From Artemia franciscana (Eukaryota > Arthropoda > Branchiopoda > Anostraca > Artemiidae), in NCBI RefSeq assembly GCF_032884065.1, contig NC_088867.1, positions 53,898,968 to 53,962,967 on the forward strand: 64,000 nucleotides of DNA, given 5' to 3'. The notes under the pieces are model-generated. The model had not been told where the DNA came from and did no database searches. It was given only the letters and a program-made list of their open reading frames with translations. The stretch's first letter is position 1; the number at the start of each line of letters is the position of its first letter. The translations under genes and the position numbers were made by a program. Below are positions 22,252 to 34,009 of the stretch, one piece after another.

Positions 22252-22451
22252 TATTTTTACTTAAAGTTAAAACTGAAGTAAAGAGAATTGCAAAATTGCA
22301 AGGTTGCAAAAAGAGATTTGAAATAAATAAAACTGCGAGAAAAATTGAAAAATTTTAATGACAATTATTTTGCGCAAATTCAAAAGGCAGACATACAGAT
22401 TTGGCTGAATTTCTTTAAAAGTAAGTATTTATATATACTAAAAAAAGTTAC

Positions 22452-22753
22452 CTGTGTTTCAGTGAGACTTAGAGATGCAGCCAATCCAGCTCTCTCTGAG
22501 CTTGATAAGTATCTTTTGACGTCAAAAGTTGATTCGAGTTGGAAAACTTGACTCCGAGAAAATACAGTTCTCGTTTTTTTCTTCCTCTTACAAAGTGATT
22601 CGTCGTCTAAGTTGCGTCTGTCACAAGCATCATCTTTATCACTGCAAACGGACAAATCATCACTTTCATCAGCTGAAGAATGTGGTCTTTTCTCTCCCGT
22701 CGAGGATACTCCGATAGGAGAGATGGGTGAACTTGTGCCATTTAAACGATCAC
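22452..22753 (-). CDS. Hmx homeobox protein, exon 3 (homeodomain N-terminal part)
   Basis: Read on the minus strand from 22753 to 22452. The acceptor is TTCACTAATCGTTTTAG just upstream, and the first two bases complete a Gly codon begun in exon 2. The exon encodes an acidic/Ser-rich stretch containing [14 protein letters not shown], then a basic KRKKK run and homeodomain residues 1-44 (protein residues 226-269), including [17 protein letters not shown] and [15 protein letters not shown]. These blocks match the Hmx class essentially word for word as I know it. The donor is CAG|GTAACT, after Gln at homeodomain position 44, phase 0. An alternative acceptor further upstream (ACCATAG near 22820) is out of phase with exon 2, so I rejected it. 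Confidence 0.93.
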
Positions 22754-23237
22754 CTAAAACGATTAGTGAACGATGAGGTTCAGATTTTTTAAGTATATTT
22801 AGGTGAGGTTGTTGTACGTCCGGGGAGGGAGGGGGAGCCCTATGGTTAAGATTAAAAAATATATATATAATGAGGAGGCGTGTGGTTGTGTCGAAGAGTG
22901 AAGTGGGAGCCGTACTACGTGTTAGTAAAGAATCTTTTATGTTTATGGGCCTCAACGTGAGTTTTGTCACAGAGCAGTGTACTTTAAGTTTAGTTATTTC
23001 CTTTTTTAAATTAAACCCGATTGAACCTTGAACCTTGAAATAAAAACACTCTTAGGTATGAGGAAAGCTTAGCTGCAGATGGATACCCTGGTTATAATCA
23101 CAAATCGGAAAAATACTAAATACCCAAATATACTTAAGTAATATCTTGATTTAACCTTTCAGCTTTTGTTTTTTTTTCTTCTTTTTTTACAATGTCTTTG
23201 AGTTGAATTTTAATTTTTCCGTAGTGTTTTTAAAGAA

Positions 23238-23411
23238 TTAAATAAAAAAAACAAGTCTTTTTTACTGAAAGTAAGGAGCGAGATAAAAACATGAAACGAA
23301 CAGAAATTACTTCGTATGTGAAAGGGGCTGTTTCCTCTTCAACGCCCCGCTCTTTACGCTAAAGTTTGACTCTTTATCTCAACTCTACTTTTCAAAACAG
23401 TAAAAAGATAT
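23238..23411. repeat. Solo PTR palindrome left arm
   Basis: TTAAATAAAAAAAACAAG, then CTGAAAGTAAGGAGCGA and the CCCCGCTCTTTACGCTAAAG block. It stops at the loop region (AAAACAGTAAAAA) with no right arm. Confidence 0.75.
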
Positions 23412-23878
23412 TTTGTAAAGTAAAAATTTCAAAATTATTCAAATTTTTGATTGAGCTAGTTTACATTTTGAAGTCATTTCTTTATTCATTTTAAAATAAA
23501 TTAACATTGAAAACAAAGAGGTTAAACAGATTAAAGTTGCCTATGACAGAAATTTAAACAAGACTTGAGCACGTTTATGGTTTCTGGTCTATATTCGACT
23601 GATACGAAATAAGCTTTAAATAACCTACAAAATAAAATGTAAGGTTTCCATCGTGAATTTCGTAAGTGAAGCCCTTTCTAAACATTTAAAGTGTTTTCCT
23701 TATGGAATTCCACATAACGATTGATTTCATAGTTGAAATATAAGGTACCAAAATTTTAATCCGGCTTAAACCTTTGTTTTATTTTACATAAAAACATTTA
23801 CACAAACTTTAACACAAAATCGCACAAACCAGATAGTGTAGCAAGGATCTTTGCACTATAGCTACCAAAACCAATACT

Positions 23879-24034
<156 letters not shown>

Positions 24035-24980
24035 AACCTATGGGTATGGAATGATAAATCCTGATAATTGTTAGATAGACCCTTGGAGGGCTCAAAATGC
24101 CACAAGAAAATGACTTTTTAACGATTGTATCCATAAGTTTGATATATTTTCCCTGTTTTTTACTCATTTGACGAATTTGTGGCCAATCCAAAAATTAGAT
24201 TGCCCCCCCTCCCAAAAAAATTGCAATGTGTACCTGCCACCATAATTGCTTCGAGTTCTCTTTTGAAAGGTCTAGGTAAAGGTCCTTCTATTATAAGTAG
24301 ATTTTGTAACTCAAAGAAAGTATTGATAGAAAAGTAAAAAATAAAATTCAGGTACTTTTGAATGTGTTTCGAGAACCAAATGAAGCATTTTTCTCGTCAT
24401 CTTTAATCAATGGAATTCTCCAATTTTTGACATACATGCAACCCCCTTGAAATTGACATCAAACATGATACGCAGCAAAAACTTCCAAGCCCTTAACTTT
24501 CAACACAAAGAGGCTAGTTTTTTTTAAGCATTTCTTTTTGTTTGTAGGAATGAAAACAGAATAAATCTGATCAGAAATTTGGGATTTGTATTGCTTGTAT
24601 TCTGTCGCGTACTCTTGACACGCTGAGGTAACCTCACAAGTACCATTGCTGAATAAGAGAAATGAACTAAAAAAGTGTTCCCAGTTCAGAACAATTACCG
24701 TGGACATCAGTCACAATTACCGTAGCATAGCTATAAGATAAAGACTGAGGGACTAAGAAAATAGCGGCTCCCCTTGTATACAGGATAATTTCTGTTCCTC
24801 TTAAAATTCAATGTCACTCTACTTTCTTTTGATTTAGCTTTTAATTCAATGTAATCCAAGGGCTGAAATTTAAGCTATATGATTTTAGCTATATTTTTTC
24901 CACATACAAATAAAGAATGTTGTGATATTTTGTGAATTTTAGTAGCTAAAATATTTATGGAATTCGCTATATTCGCAGCA

Positions 24981-25359
24981 TCGATATCTATTAGTGAAAT
25001 ACAGTTTTCATTGCTGATATATATATTCTTTTTTTTATTTTTGTGAGATTTAACTATAAATCAAAATTTATTAGTTGAATATGGTTTTCAATGCTGATTT
25101 TTAAAATCTCGGAAGATTTAACTATGAATCGATATCTATTGGTAAAATATGGTTTTCAATGCTGATATTTTTTAAAATCTCATGATATTTAACTATAAAT
25201 CGATATCTATTAGTGAAATATGGCTTTTAGTGCTGATATTTTTAAAATCTCGTGAGATTAACTATAAATCGATATCTATTAGTGAAATATTGTTTTCAAT
25301 GCTGATATTTTTTTAAATCTCGTGAGATTTAACTACAGATCGATATCTATTAGTGAAAA
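24981..25359. repeat. Minisatellite, ~62-65-bp unit, about six copies
   Basis: Successive units contain TCGATATCTATTAGTGAAAT, then a TTTTCAATGCTGATATTT block and CTCGTGAGATTTAACTA. The array ends abruptly where PTR copy D begins at 25360. Confidence 0.85.
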
Positions 25360-26845
25360 AGCCCCGCTCTTTAAGCTAAAAATTGACTCTTTGTCACAAC
25401 TCTACTTTTTAAAACAGTAAAAAACTTTAGCGTAAAGAGCGAGCCGTTGAGGAGGGGACAACCCCTTTCATATACGGAATAATTTCTGCTCGTTTTAAGT
25501 TTTAATGTTGCTCCTTACTTGGAGTTAAAAAAACTTAGTTTTTTTTATATAATTTCTAAACGTTTTTGAATTAATACATGTTTTGATTTTGGCTCACCGC
25601 ACATGAATAATTAAAACGAAATTTGCAGATTATTTTTTTTTTTTGGCAAAATGGCTACCTCATAGGTTTTATCGGAATATTTTGAAAAATGGGGTGGGGG
25701 AGGAGGACTACTTGCCCTCCAATTTTCGGTATCCAATTAAAAAATGCAACTAGAACTTTCTCTTTTTTTAAGAACATTTTTATTAGTAATAAATATACAT
25801 AACCTACGAATTAACCAACGCAATTAACTTCTATATTTGTATATTTTTATTACGTATATGGGGGGGGGGGGGTTCGCCACTTCGTCAATACCTCGCTCTG
25901 TATGCTAAAGAGTGAATTTTGTCCCAATTCTTTAAGAATGACCCCTGACTCACAAAGGCCGTAGAATAAATAGTTGAAATTACTAAAAATAGTTTAGCGT
26001 AAAGAGCAAGGTAGTGTGGAGGATGAACCCCCTAATATACGTAATATTTTCTGTTCGTTTTAAGTTTTAATGCTGCTCCTTACTTCCAGTTGAAAGAAAA
26101 CTTTTTTTTTATTTATTTTCTCGTTTTTTTTTTCAAATAATGCTTGAAAATCCTGTACTGCCTTCATGGAAATTCTCTTCCTTTATCATAAATTCCTCCA
26201 TGTAAAGATCCTCCCACGGGACTGTGAAGGGTTAATTCGTCCCCAAAGACATAGTTATTAGGTTTTTTGACTTTGCTGGACGAAATGGCTATCTAAAAAG
26301 TTTGATCCGGTGAGTTTGGGAAAAATGAGCGTGGGAGGGGGCCTAAGTGCCCTTCGATTTCTTGGTCACTTAAAAAGGGTACTATAACTTTTAATTTCCC
26401 CTGGAATAAACCTTCTTGCGACATTCTAGGACCACTGGGTCGGTACGATCACCCCTGGGGAAAAAATCAAACAAAAAAACAAATAAACACGCATCCGTGA
26501 TCTGTCTTCTGGTAAAAAAAAAAAATACAAAGTTCCATATTCGTAGATAGGATCTTGAAACTTCTACAGTAAGGTTTTCTGATACGCTGAATCTGATGGT
26601 GTGATTTCCGTTAAAATCACATGACTTTTAGGGGGTGTTTCCCTCTATTTTCTAAAATAAGGCAAATTTTTCCAGGTTCGTAACTTTTGATGGGTAAAAC
26701 TTGATGAAACTTGTATATTTAAAATCAGCATTAAAACGCGATTCTTTTGATATAACTATTGGTATCAAAATTCCTTTTTTTAGAGTTTCGGTTACTATTG
26801 AGCCGGGTTGCTCATTACTGCAGTTCGTTACCACGAACAGTTTGA
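25360..26845 (-). mobile_element. PTR element copy D (truncated palindrome)
   Basis: Minus-strand copy. The palindrome end is truncated: its outer left arm is missing and the element starts inside AAGCCCCGCTCTTTA. The body follows to the terminal hairpin and TTTGA at 26845. The next base is T, giving A|TC at the 5' junction on the element strand. Confidence 0.8.
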
Positions 26846-26935
26846 TTATTGCTTAGGCTGCCTCACAAAGCCATTAAAAGAAAAAAAAAAGAAGCACAGC
26901 AGCTATAGTATAGGAGTACAGTATAGCTAACCTAC

Positions 26936-27168
26936 CTTCTTGAAAAGTTGGTGAAAACGTCCTTTCTGAGGACCCGTCCCTTTGTCGATGATTATTCCAT
27001 AAGTTTGTTAAACCCTGCAATCCATACCATGATTTGTCGGATGAGGCATACTCTGGAATCGGATGGTGCATTTGAGCAGCCGAATGGAGTATTTCAGGGT
27101 TGTAAAACTGGGAAAGGAGATGAGGACGAAAGAGACTCAGTGCGTTGAGATGACTCATCAGACCCATC
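26936..27168 (-). CDS. Hmx homeobox protein, exon 2
   Basis: Read on the minus strand from 27168 to 26936. The acceptor CATATTTTAG is at 27169, and the first G completes an AGG Arg codon begun in exon 1. Donor AAG|GTAGGT leaves one base for exon 3. The exon encodes residues 92-168, including MGLMSHLNALSLFRPHLLSQ, a His/Met-rich stretch and the tail RTFSPTFQEG. This linker region is poorly conserved in the class, so it is called by splice phase and position rather than by homology. The length of 233 bp keeps the frame exactly. Confidence 0.8.
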
Positions 27169-27914
27169 CTAAAATATGGGTTTTTTCTTTTAAAGCAAAA
27201 AGGCACCTAAAGTAAAGCTCCTGTACGTTTAAAGTTTTGACTCTAAATAACTCAAAATTTTTTAACTCTAAATTTTTAACTCATCAAAGATGATAGCTAG
27301 GGTAAACAATTGCTTTCCAGACAAATTAATCAAAAAAACTAGTCAAGAATCACTTTCCGGACAAGTATTGTGATGATGAAGATAATATCTTAATCCACAG
27401 TGGTCTGCCATAATATAAAGAAAGAAAACAATCCAAGATGGGGTTGTTCGTTAGTATCCGCGGATGGTAGTTCATATTTGTTTGGATTTTGTGCAAATCA
27501 GGAATTTTGGCGAATAACACTTTATTGTTGTTAGGTATTCGATTTTAATTCTTATAATTTTTAGTCTTTTATTGAATTTTTTATCTTTAATTATTTGGTG
27601 TTTTTTCATTGGTTTTTAAATGATTTTGGTGTACTTTCCTCGTTTGTTTTTTGGTATTTGCTCTTTCCAAGATTATATTCTTTTATTGACGCTGAAGAAG
27701 AGAGGCGGTTGTTGTCTCAAAATATTCGCATTCTGTGTTTTCTTCAGTATTTTTATTTGGTCTTTAAAAACCCCATTTTTGTTTGTTCCCTTTCTTTATT
27801 TTAAAATAATTTTATTATATTTTTATTTTTATATTTTTATTTTATATTTATATTAATAATTTATTAATATTAATAATTTTATTGATATTTTATTAATTTC
27901 TTTCTTTATTAATA

Positions 27915-29253
27915 TTAAATAAAAAAAAACAAGTTTTTTTTAACTGAAAGCAAGGAGCAAAATTCAAACTTAAAACGAACAGAAATTACTTCGTATATGA
28001 AAGGGGCTGCTTCCTCACCAACGCCCCGCTCTTTACGCTAAAGTTTGACTCTTTCTCTCAACCCTTTTTTTTAAACAGTAAAAAACTTACGAATCTTTTT
28101 TTAGTAACAGATATACGTAACTTATAAATTAGCTTACGTAAAGAAGTTTTGTATTCTCATGTTTTTATTACATATATGAGGGAGTTCGCCCCCTCGTCAG
28201 TACCTCGCTCTTTACACTAAAGCTTAAATTTTGTCCCAATTCATTGAGAATGACCCCTGAATCAGAAAAGCCGTAGAATAAATAGTTGATATTACTAAAA
28301 ATACTTTAGCGTAAAGAGCGGGGTATTAGGAGGAGGTGAGCCCCTCAGATGGGTAATAATTTATGACGTTTTAAGTTTTAATGCTGCTCTTTACTTCCAG
28401 CTGAAAAAACTTTTTCATATTTATTTTTTCATTGTCTTTTTTTTAAGTAATGCTAGTAAATCCTGCGCTCCCATCATGGAAATTTTCTTCCATCATGACA
28501 AAATTTCTCGATGGAAAGTTCTCCCAGCCTGTCCCCCTATTCTCAACCCTTCCCCCCAACCAAAAAATCCTACTGAAAACGCCTGCACACTTCCCAATAA
28601 CCATTACTATATGTAAGCACTGGTCAAAGTTTGTAACTTGTAGCTCCTCCCACGGGGACTGTGGGGGAGTAAGTCGTCCCCAAAGACATAGTTATAAGGT
28701 TTGTCGACTACGCTGAATAAAATGGCTATCTCAGAATTTTGATCCGTTGACTTTGGAAAAATAATTAGCGTGGGAGGGGGCCTAGGTGCCCTCCAATTTT
28801 TTTGGTCACTTAAAAAGGGCACTAGAACTTTTCATTTCCGTTAGAATGAGCCCTCTCGCAACATTTTAGGACAACTGGGTCGATACGATCACCCCTGGAA
28901 AAAAACAAAAACAAATAAACACGCATCTGTGATCTTCCCTCTGGCAAAAAATTCAAAATTCCACATTTTTGTAGATAGGAGCTTGAAACTTCTACAGTAG
29001 GGTTCTCTGATATGCTGAATCTGATGATGTGATTTTCGTTAAGATTGTGTTTTTTAGGGGGTGTTTCCCCTATTTTCTAAAATAACGCAAATTTTCTCAG
29101 GCTCTTAACTTTTGATGGGTAAGGCTAAACTTGATGAAACTTATATATTTAAAATCAGCATTAAAATGAATTCTTTTGATGTAGCTATTGGCATCAAAAT
29201 TCCATTTTTTTAGAGTTTTGATTACTATTGAGCCGGGTCGCTCCTTACTACTA
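27915..29253 (-). mobile_element. PTR element copy E (half palindrome, end hairpin lost)
   Basis: Minus-strand copy. The left arm of the palindrome is present (27915-28085), then it jumps to the ACGAATC..TTTTAGTAA body block, so the right arm and first body part are deleted. The body runs to GTCGCTCCTTACTACTA at 29253, where copy F begins. The terminal hairpin of E is missing at the junction. Confidence 0.8.
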
Positions 29254-30968
29254 TTAAACAAAAAAAACAAGTTTTTTTAACTGAAAGTAAGGAGCGACAT
29301 TAAAACTTAAAACGCACAAAAATTACTTCGTATATGAAAAAGGCTGCTTCCTCATCAACGCCCCGCTCTTTACGCTAAAGTTTGACTCTTTCTCTCAATT
29401 CTTCTTTTTAAAACAGTAAAAAACTTTAGCGTAAAGAGCGGGGCGTTGATGAGGAAGCAGCCTCTTTCATATACGAAGTAATTTCTGTGCGTTTTAAGTT
29501 TTAATGTTGCTCCTTACTTTCAGTTAAAAAAACTTGTTTTTTTTATTTAATTTCTGAACGTTTTTGAATCAATGCATGTTTTGATTTTGGCTCTCCGCAG
29601 AGGAATAATCAAAACGAAATTTGCATATATTTTTTTTTTTTTTGGCTAAATGGCTTTCTCATAATTTTGATCGAATGATTTTGAGAAAAAAAGAGCGGGG
29701 GACGAAGCCTAGTTGCCTTCCGATTTTTTGGTTAATTAAAAAGGCAACTAGAACTTTTAATTTTTTACGAATCTTTTTATTGGTAAAAGATTTACGTAAC
29801 TAATAAATCAGCTTACGTAAAGAACTTTTGTATTCTCATGTTTTTATTACATATATGAGGGGATTCGCCCCATCGTCAGTACCTCGCTCTTTACGCTAAA
29901 GCTTAAATTTTATCCCAATTCATTAAGAATGACCCCTGAATCACAAAGGCCGTAGAATAAATAGTTGAAATTAGTAAAAATACTTTAGCGTAAATAGCGA
30001 GGTATTAGAAGGAGGTGAGCCCTTCATATGGGTAATAATTTATGTTTGTTTTAAGTTTTATTGCTGTTCCTTACTCCCAGCTGAAAAAGCTTTTTCACAT
30101 TTATTTTTTAATTGTTTTTTTTTTAAATAATGCTAGTAAATCCTGCTCTCCCTTCATGGAAATTTTCTTCTCCCATGACAAATTCTCGATGGAAAGTTCC
30201 CCCAGCGTATCCCCCTCTTCTCAACCCCTCACCCAAGCAAAAAAATCCTCCTGAAAACGCCTGTATACTTCCCAATAACCATTACTATATGTAAGGACAG
30301 GTTAAAGTTTGTAACTTGTAGCTCCTCCCACGGGGACTGTGGGGGAGTAAGTCGTCCCCAAAGTCATATTTATAAGGTTTGTCGACTACGCTGAATAAAA
30401 TGGCTATCTCAGAATTTTGATCTGTTGGCTTTTGGAAAATAATTAGCGTGGGAGGGGGCCTAGGTGCCCTCCAATTTTTTTGGTAACTTAAAAAGGGCAC
30501 TAGAACTTTTCATTTACATTAGAATGAGCCCTTTTGCAACATTCTAGGACAACTGGGTCGATACGATCACCCCAGGGAAAAAAAACAAAAAAACAAATAT
30601 CCGGTAGAGCACGCATCCGTGATCTGCCTTCTGGCAAAAAATACAAAATTCCACATTTTTGTCGATAGGAGCTCGAAACTTCTACAGTAGGGTTCTCTGA
30701 TACGCTGAATCTGATGGTGTGATTTTCGTTAAGATTCTATGACTTTTAGGGGGTGTTTCTCCCTATTTTCTAAAATAACGCAAATTTTCTTAGGCTCGTA
30801 ACTTTTGATGGGTAAGACTAAACTTGATGAAACTTATATATTTATAACCAGCATTAAAATGCGATTCTTTTGATGTAACTATTGGTATCAAAATTCCATT
30901 TTTTAGAGTTTATGTTACTATTGAGCCGGGTCGCTCCTTACTACTATTCGTTACCACGAACTGTTTGA
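29254..30968 (-). mobile_element. PTR element copy F, full length
   Basis: Minus-strand copy. The palindrome at 29254-29551 is followed by the body and the terminal hairpin with TTTGA at 30968. The palindrome arms share private variants: ACTTCG/CGAAGT instead of ACTCCG/CGGAGT, and CGCAC/GTGCG instead of CGAAC/GTTCG. It shares the ACTACTATT variant with copy E. Confidence 0.85.
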
Positions 30969-31742
30969 TGAGATTTTCATCCAGGCCAGTGAAACTTATC
31001 AAGTTTGAAATGGCAATGAAGTTATGTCCGGAAAGCAACTGTTTTTTCTAAAATTGTAGTATTTAGTATTGTTACAAAGTCACGTGAAATCATGGGTGAA
31101 ATTAAGTGAGAGCTAAGTGCTTGGAAATTAAACTTCCAGGGAATATTGATGGGAGTGTTGAACTGAATCAATAAATAACATGTACATCCAGGTCGTCCAA
31201 ATGGCTTATCTGCAATATTTCAGGAAAATATAAGGGTTTTTATTAGAGATTTTCGAGGAATGCATAGAAATGTTGAACTAAATCAAAAGACACTCTATGC
31301 AGCCAAGTTTTCCAAAAGGGCTTATCTGTGATGTCTCACAAGCGGCTGAGGGTATTAAATTGAAACATTCGGTTGATGTTCAACTCAGCACTACTAGTAT
31401 CGAGACTGTCAAAAAGGCATATCTGCTATTTCTCAGGCGTTGCTAAGGCTATAACTTACAGTTTATGAGACCAATCTGAAGCTTCAAAGGGATACTTAGT
31501 GGGGGATCAAGTAAATTATAAATTTTGCCACAGGGGGACCCAGAAGAGCTTATCAAAGACAATAAATGTTAGAAGAAAATGTAGTAGCATTTATTCGTAG
31601 TTCAATTCTTTTTTTATGTATTTTTTCCTTCTTTATGTTGATCTACTTAAAAATTCAGACAATGAAGAAACCTTAATTTACGATTCAGAGCCATGGGAAC
31701 CTGTACAAGAAAATTATTTTTGATGTTCTTTTTTTTTCTTCC

Positions 31743-32072
<330 letters not shown>

Positions 32073-32090
<18 letters not shown>

Positions 32091-32642
32091 CGTTTTTATT
32101 ATCATTCTTTAAACAACCAATTACAACTCTTTTTAATAAATTAAATAAAAAAAACAAGTTTTTTAACTGCAAGTATAGAGCGACAATAAAACTTAAAACG
32201 AACAGAAACTATTCCATATATGAAAGAGGTTGTCCCCTCCTCAACTGCTCGCTCTTTACGCTAAAGTTTTACTCTTTAACTCTACTTTTAAAACAATAAG
32301 GTTCTCTGATACGCTGAATGTGATGGTGTGATTTTTGATACTATGACGTTTAAGGGGTATTATTATTATTATTATCGTTTTTATTATCATTCTTTAAACA
32401 ACCAATTACAACTCTTTTTAATAAATTAAATAAAAAAAACAAGTTTTTTAGCTGCAAGTAAGGAGCGACAATAAAACTTAAAACGAACAGAAATTATTCC
32501 ATACATGAAAGGGGTTGTCCCCTCCTCAACTGCTCGCTCTTTACGCTAAAGTTTTACTCTTTAACTCTACTTTTAAAACAATAAGGTTCTCTGATACGCT
32601 GAATGTGATGGTGTGATTTTTGATACTATGACGTTTAAGGGG
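32073..32642. repeat. 285-bp tandem duplication covering microsatellite edge and PTR arm
   Basis: The block from the last ~18 bp of (ATT)n, through CGTTTTTATTATCATTCTTT and a PTR left arm to GTTTAAGGGGTA, occurs at 32073-32357 and again at 32358-32642. A handful of substitutions separate the copies (for example GTATAGAGCG versus GTAAGGAGCG). Confidence 0.85.
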
Positions 32643-32853
32643 TATTTCCCCCTATTTTTCAAAATAAGGCATTTTTTCAGGCTCCTACTTTTGATGGGTG
32701 AGACTAAATTTGAAGAAACTTAAATATTTAAATCAGAATAAAAATCTGATTCTTTTGATGTATCTATTAGTATCGAAATCCCGTATTTTAGAGTTTTGGT
32801 TACTATTGAGCCGGGTCACTCCTTACTACAGTTTGTTACCACGCACTGTTTTG
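32141..32853 (-). mobile_element. PTR internally deleted derivative G (duplicated start)
   Basis: Minus-strand derivative. A palindrome left arm (32141-, repeated from 32426) joins directly to the 5'-proximal block GGTTCTCTGATACGCTGAAT and runs to a mutated terminal hairpin at about 32853. About 1 kb of body and the right arm are missing. Confidence 0.8.
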
Positions 32854-32964
32854 TATCAGACCGGTAATAAACTATAAGCTATTAATTTCATTTTGAAAAC
32901 GACCTTAAATTTTTTTTTGATATTTATTATTTCTTATTTAAATCCTGAAAGGAAAAATTAGTTT

Positions 32965-33282
32965 TTACTTTTCTGTAAAGTAATAGAATCCCAAAATACG
33001 CCCTTTCTTGTTGGGCACGATGTTTTGTATTACCATTCTAGCCCTTTTCCCTATTAGGATTTTGGTAGCGCTTCCATGATTTATGAGTAGTTTTTGCACC
33101 AAGTCAAAAAGCCAACATTTATCAATACAACGGGAAAGGATACTAAGTATCTCTTTTACGATATTGGGTGGCAAATTAAATTGTATAACCATATGGCCAT
33201 CAAGGGAAAACTTTCTAATTATTGTTATCGCCTCAAATTGTTTTTCCCCAGTTCTTTCATTGTTTTCATGACCACTAGTAAC
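32965..33282 (-). CDS. Unrecognised open frame in non-repeat DNA
   Basis: Read on the minus strand, the frame is open from 33282 to the stop at 32965 (about 105 codons); the first ATG is at 33192. It contains GHMVIQFNLPPNIVKEIL and CWLFDLVQKLLINHGSATK, with a mixed composition and amphipathic pattern unlike the surrounding low-complexity frames. I recognise no family. An AG at the 5' edge (CCCTTGTGAG) could be an acceptor. It lies inside Hmx intron 1 on the same strand, so it could be a gene fragment, an old transposon ORF or chance. Confidence 0.2.
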   Translation of the reverse strand, partial: VTSGHENNERTGEKQFEAITIIRKFSLDGHMVIQFNLPPNIVKEILSILSRCIDKCWLFDLVQKLLINHGSATKILIGKRARMVIQNIVPNKKGRILGFYYFTEK

Positions 33283-33553
33283 TCACAAGGGACTAAAAAC
33301 TCTTTCATGGAATTAAGTGATCGAAAGATTATGCTTGACATTTCATAGCTTCATCAAAATAAGGTTAAATATAAATATATATTTTATATTTTGTTTTTGC
33401 AAGCTATGGAAATAAGCTTTATGCATCATTAAATTCCGAAATGGATAAATTACATTACATTCAACGCAAAACCATTTGCTTTGTTAGTACGGATCCCAGT
33501 TGTTAATTACTTATCCCCCCCCCCCTACTAAGGGTTAGTATATAAAATGAATA

Positions 33554-33709
33554 GTCATAGACAGGGGCGTAGCTCCAGCATTTTTATTGGAGGGGATTCA
33601 ATAGGGGTTCACAACCAGAAAGGCAAGGGGCATGGGCCATATAATATTTTTTTCTCCGAATTATTGCCCCTCCTTGCCCCCCCCCCATAATGACGCCAAT
33701 GGTCATAGA
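33554..33709. mobile_element. hAT-type MITE with perfect 8-bp target duplication
   Basis: A 140-bp non-coding element at 33562-33701, flanked by GTCATAGA at 33554-33561 and again at 33702-33709. The ends are CAGGGGCGTAGC at the left and, on the reverse strand, CATTGGCGTCAT at the right, sharing CA..GGCGT. The CAGGGGCGT start and 8-bp duplications are hallmarks of hAT-superfamily non-autonomous elements. The interior is G/C-tract rich (GGGG..., CCCCCCCCCC near 33677-33686). Confidence 0.8.
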
Positions 33710-34009
33710 AGTCGATATAAGGCTCATTCAATGCAAATTCCGAGTTCTAGAATCCCGTTAATGGCTTAAAACAACAAGAATCAACCTGTACCCCCTCAAC
33801 ATTCTATTTACCCCCAAACATCTCCACAGCCCATTTGTCATAATGTAGTAATTTAGAGCGATTTCGATCAGAACACTCAGGCGTTTAAAATGTGCACCCT
33901 CGGGGTGACATAATAAGTGCGGAAGCACCCTATATCATACTATTGGCTCATATATACCAGCGATTTCATGGATACTTTTAAATCAAATGGTGGACTTGTT
34001 ACGCCTTAA

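Larger units (their letters stand above)
16076..22451 (-). other. Hmx intron 3
   Basis: A 6.4-kb intron with GT...AG ends on the minus strand: donor CAG|GTAACT at 22451 and acceptor TTTTAG at 16076. It carries PTR copies at 16721-18776, a PTR fragment to 19378, two degraded LINE pieces and a palindrome arm. The rest (16076-16720, 19379-20569, 21500-22154) shows nothing I can name. Confidence 0.85.

Noticed and set aside
22754-22970. N-terminal extension of the exon 3 frame beyond 22753
   Set aside because: It precedes a good acceptor (TTTTAG) whose phase matches exon 2; the other acceptor at ACCATAG is out of phase.
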